5,908 bases of DNA from an uncultured Desulfobacterales bacterium. GTDB lineage: Bacteria; Desulfobacterota; Desulfobacteria; Desulfobacterales; G020354645. The notes under the pieces are model-generated. The model saw only the letters and a program-made list of their open reading frames with translations. It was not told the origin of the DNA and did no database searches. The stretch is from positions 1-5,908 of the forward strand of contig CAMYNZ010000242.1 in NCBI GenBank assembly GCA_947259865.1, in the 5' to 3' direction. The translations under genes and the position numbers were made by a program. Positions 4,976 to 5,908 of the stretch are shown in pieces (position 1 is the stretch's first letter; the number at the start of each line of letters is the position of its first letter).

Positions 4976-5044
4976 GATATGGTAATGCGGTTCTTTCGCA
5001 GGTAAGGTGGGATCGTTCGCGAAGAAAACGCATTACTTCATATC
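4976..5044. repeat. Long imperfect inverted repeat (24-26-base arms, 19-base loop)
   Basis: The left arm 4976-4999 (GATATG, GTAATGCG, then a T-rich stretch ending TCGC) matches the complement of 5019-5044. There is one two-base insertion and three mismatches. No T-run follows on either strand close to the stem, so a simple terminator is unlikely. It could be a structured RNA, a remnant of a small mobile element, or a protein-binding cruciform. Confidence 0.65.
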
Positions 5045-5098
5045 TATTCATTGAGCGCAGACATCTCCGCCGCTTTTCTGTTGCTGCTCGGATGGATT

Positions 5099-5118
5099 AA
5101 TATTCCATGGAGAATATT
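5099..5118. promoter_or_regulatory. Operator-like dyad upstream of the histidine kinase
   Basis: AATATTC (5099-5105) and GAATATT (5112-5118) form a perfect 7-bp dyad around CATGGA. It lies just upstream of the weak promoter-like pair 5121-5150, a suitable place for a regulator to bind. The regulator is unknown. Confidence 0.35.
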
Positions 5119-5224
5119 GATTGTGGTTTTTTAACGGCTCATTCTGTAAAACTTCTTTCGATTCCGAATTCGCGCTTTCGTATGGGAGGTTTTCAAAGCG
5201 CATAAACTTAGGGGTATATGCAAT

Positions 5225-5908
5225 ATGAAAACTCACTGGAAAGATCGTGAGAGCATCCTGGACTCCATGATACTGGCCGGCTTTTTTATTGCTGTTATTT
5301 ACTGGGTTCTGGATTCTATTTTAAATATTTTCTTCTCCAACAAGTATAATATTATTGCCGAACTTATTGGACCCGATTTGTATGATATCTACATTCGTAT
5401 CGTCGTTTTGTGCCTGATACTCATATTCGGGTCCCATGCCCAATCCACACTCAATCGGATGCGGCGAACGCGTGATGTCCTGCATGCCAGTGACGAGCGT
5501 TACCGGGCCTTGTTCGAACACAATCCGATCGAAACCATAATTGTGGATAACAGTGCCGCTGTGACCGGATACAACCTCGCCAAGGCCCGGTCAAAAGGCC
5601 GATTGCCGAACATCGGAGATATAATGTACCGGGATTACGCCGGAAAACACAAGAAGGATATGCATCAAGAATTGATGGCATGTATTTCATCCGGCCAATC
5701 AAGAGAATTTCCGGAACAAAAATATGACGGTAAATATCTGCATATCCGAATTGCGCCATTTTCAAATGGCGCAATTATCACTTCTATCGACATCACCGAG
5801 CAAAAACGGTTGCAAAATCAGCTTCAACAAACCCAAAAAATGGAGGCCATTGCCACCCTTGCCGGCGGTATTGCCCATCAGTTTAACAATATCCTAAGCG
5901 GGATTACA
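5225..5908 (+). CDS. Membrane-bound PAS sensor histidine kinase, N-terminal part (runs off right edge)
   Basis: 228 codons are open from ATG 5225 to the window end, so the kinase is incomplete. Two hydrophobic helices (about 14-36 and 56-70) enclose a loop of only about 20 residues, so a large periplasmic sensor domain is absent. A cytoplasmic PAS domain follows, from [14 protein letters not shown] (88-101) to [14 protein letters not shown] (184-197). The dimerisation/phosphotransfer helix then begins with [20 protein letters not shown] (203-222), and H218 is the expected phosphorylated histidine. HQFNN replaces the usual HDFNN/HEFNN. The ATP-binding domain, and any receiver domain, would lie beyond the window. 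The start is supported by AGGGG (5210-5214) ten bases upstream; an in-frame stop at 5147-5149 and no other in-frame ATG/GTG/TTG exclude a longer protein. The signal and partner regulator are unknown. Confidence 0.9.
   Translation, partial: MKTHWKDRESILDSMILAGFFIAVIYWVLDSILNIFFSNKYNIIAELIGPDLYDIYIRIVVLCLILIFGSHAQSTLNRMRRTRDVLHASDERYRALFEHNPIETIIVDNSAAVTGYNLAKARSKGRLPNIGDIMYRDYAGKHKKDMHQELMACISSGQSREFPEQKYDGKYLHIRIAPFSNGAIITSIDITEQKRLQNQLQQTQKMEAIATLAGGIAHQFNNILSGIT

Larger units (their letters stand above)
4804..5224. other. Intergenic region with several inverted repeats
   Basis: This 421-base gap shows no credible gene. It holds an AACAAGC/GCTTGTT hairpin (4937-4959), a long imperfect hairpin (4976-5044) and an AATATTC-N6-GAATATT dyad (5099-5118). 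A weak promoter-like pair for the histidine kinase follows, TTGTGG (5121-5126) and TGTAAA (5145-5150) with an 18-base spacer. A 28-codon open frame at 4864-4950 has no convincing ribosome binding site. Confidence 0.65.

Noticed and set aside
5182..5205. Seven-codon leader-peptide-like frame before the histidine kinase
   Set aside because: Too short to judge, no regulatory codon pattern and no attenuator hairpin between it and the kinase.

Overview
The window looks like chromosomal DNA of a Deltaproteobacterium (Desulfobacterota, Desulfobacterales-like). This is an inference from the style of the proteins: a COG2121/DUF374 acyltransferase with a VVDAPQGPP motif, a PAS histidine kinase with an AHQFNN phospho-acceptor motif, a small PAHSVKP coiled-coil protein, and moderate GC with purine-rich AGGAGG ribosome binding sites. 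No rRNA, tRNA or CRISPR array was found. Six genes are supported on sequence grounds, plus the start of a seventh small one at the left edge.

Layout. At 1-146 (minus) lies the N-terminal part of a small coiled-coil protein. A divergent intergenic region (147-458) follows, carrying a tandem array of 26-bp hairpin units and a short perfect dyad. On the plus strand, a PfkB-family kinase (459-1376) overlaps a CDP-alcohol phosphatidyltransferase (1339-1968), and the pair ends in a strong palindromic terminator. A separately promoted 3-hydroxyacyl-CoA dehydrogenase (2168-3103) and an HU-family DNA-binding protein (3325-3597) follow, each with its own signals. The 474-base gap 3598-4071 holds the HU terminator and a 168-bp MITE-like element with about 36-bp imperfect terminal inverted repeats and TA on both sides. 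A DUF374 lysophospholipid acyltransferase-like gene (4072-4803) starts 35 bases beyond that element. Another 421-base gap contains a long imperfect hairpin and an AATATTC-N6-GAATATT dyad, followed by a membrane-bound PAS histidine kinase cut by the right edge (5225-5908).

How the genes may work together. The kinase/phosphatidyltransferase pair is the clearest functional unit. The transferase has the complete CDP-alcohol motif plus the RARAE and RAER features of the phosphatidylinositol-phosphate synthase branch. The kinase has features I associate with PfkB inositol kinases (a DIQG strand and DDSTGAGD). The pair could make an inositol phosphate and join it to CDP-diacylglycerol; this is inference, not proof. 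The acyltransferase also points to envelope lipids but sits in a separate transcription unit. The dehydrogenase (fatty acid or hydroxybutyryl-CoA metabolism), HU and the sensor kinase have no evident link to the pair.

The most unusual feature is non-coding. The hairpin core of the 26-bp array (GGCGGGTAAA and CCCGCCACA) recurs inside the MITE-like element about 3.5 kb away, so the array and the element may belong to one dispersed repeat family.
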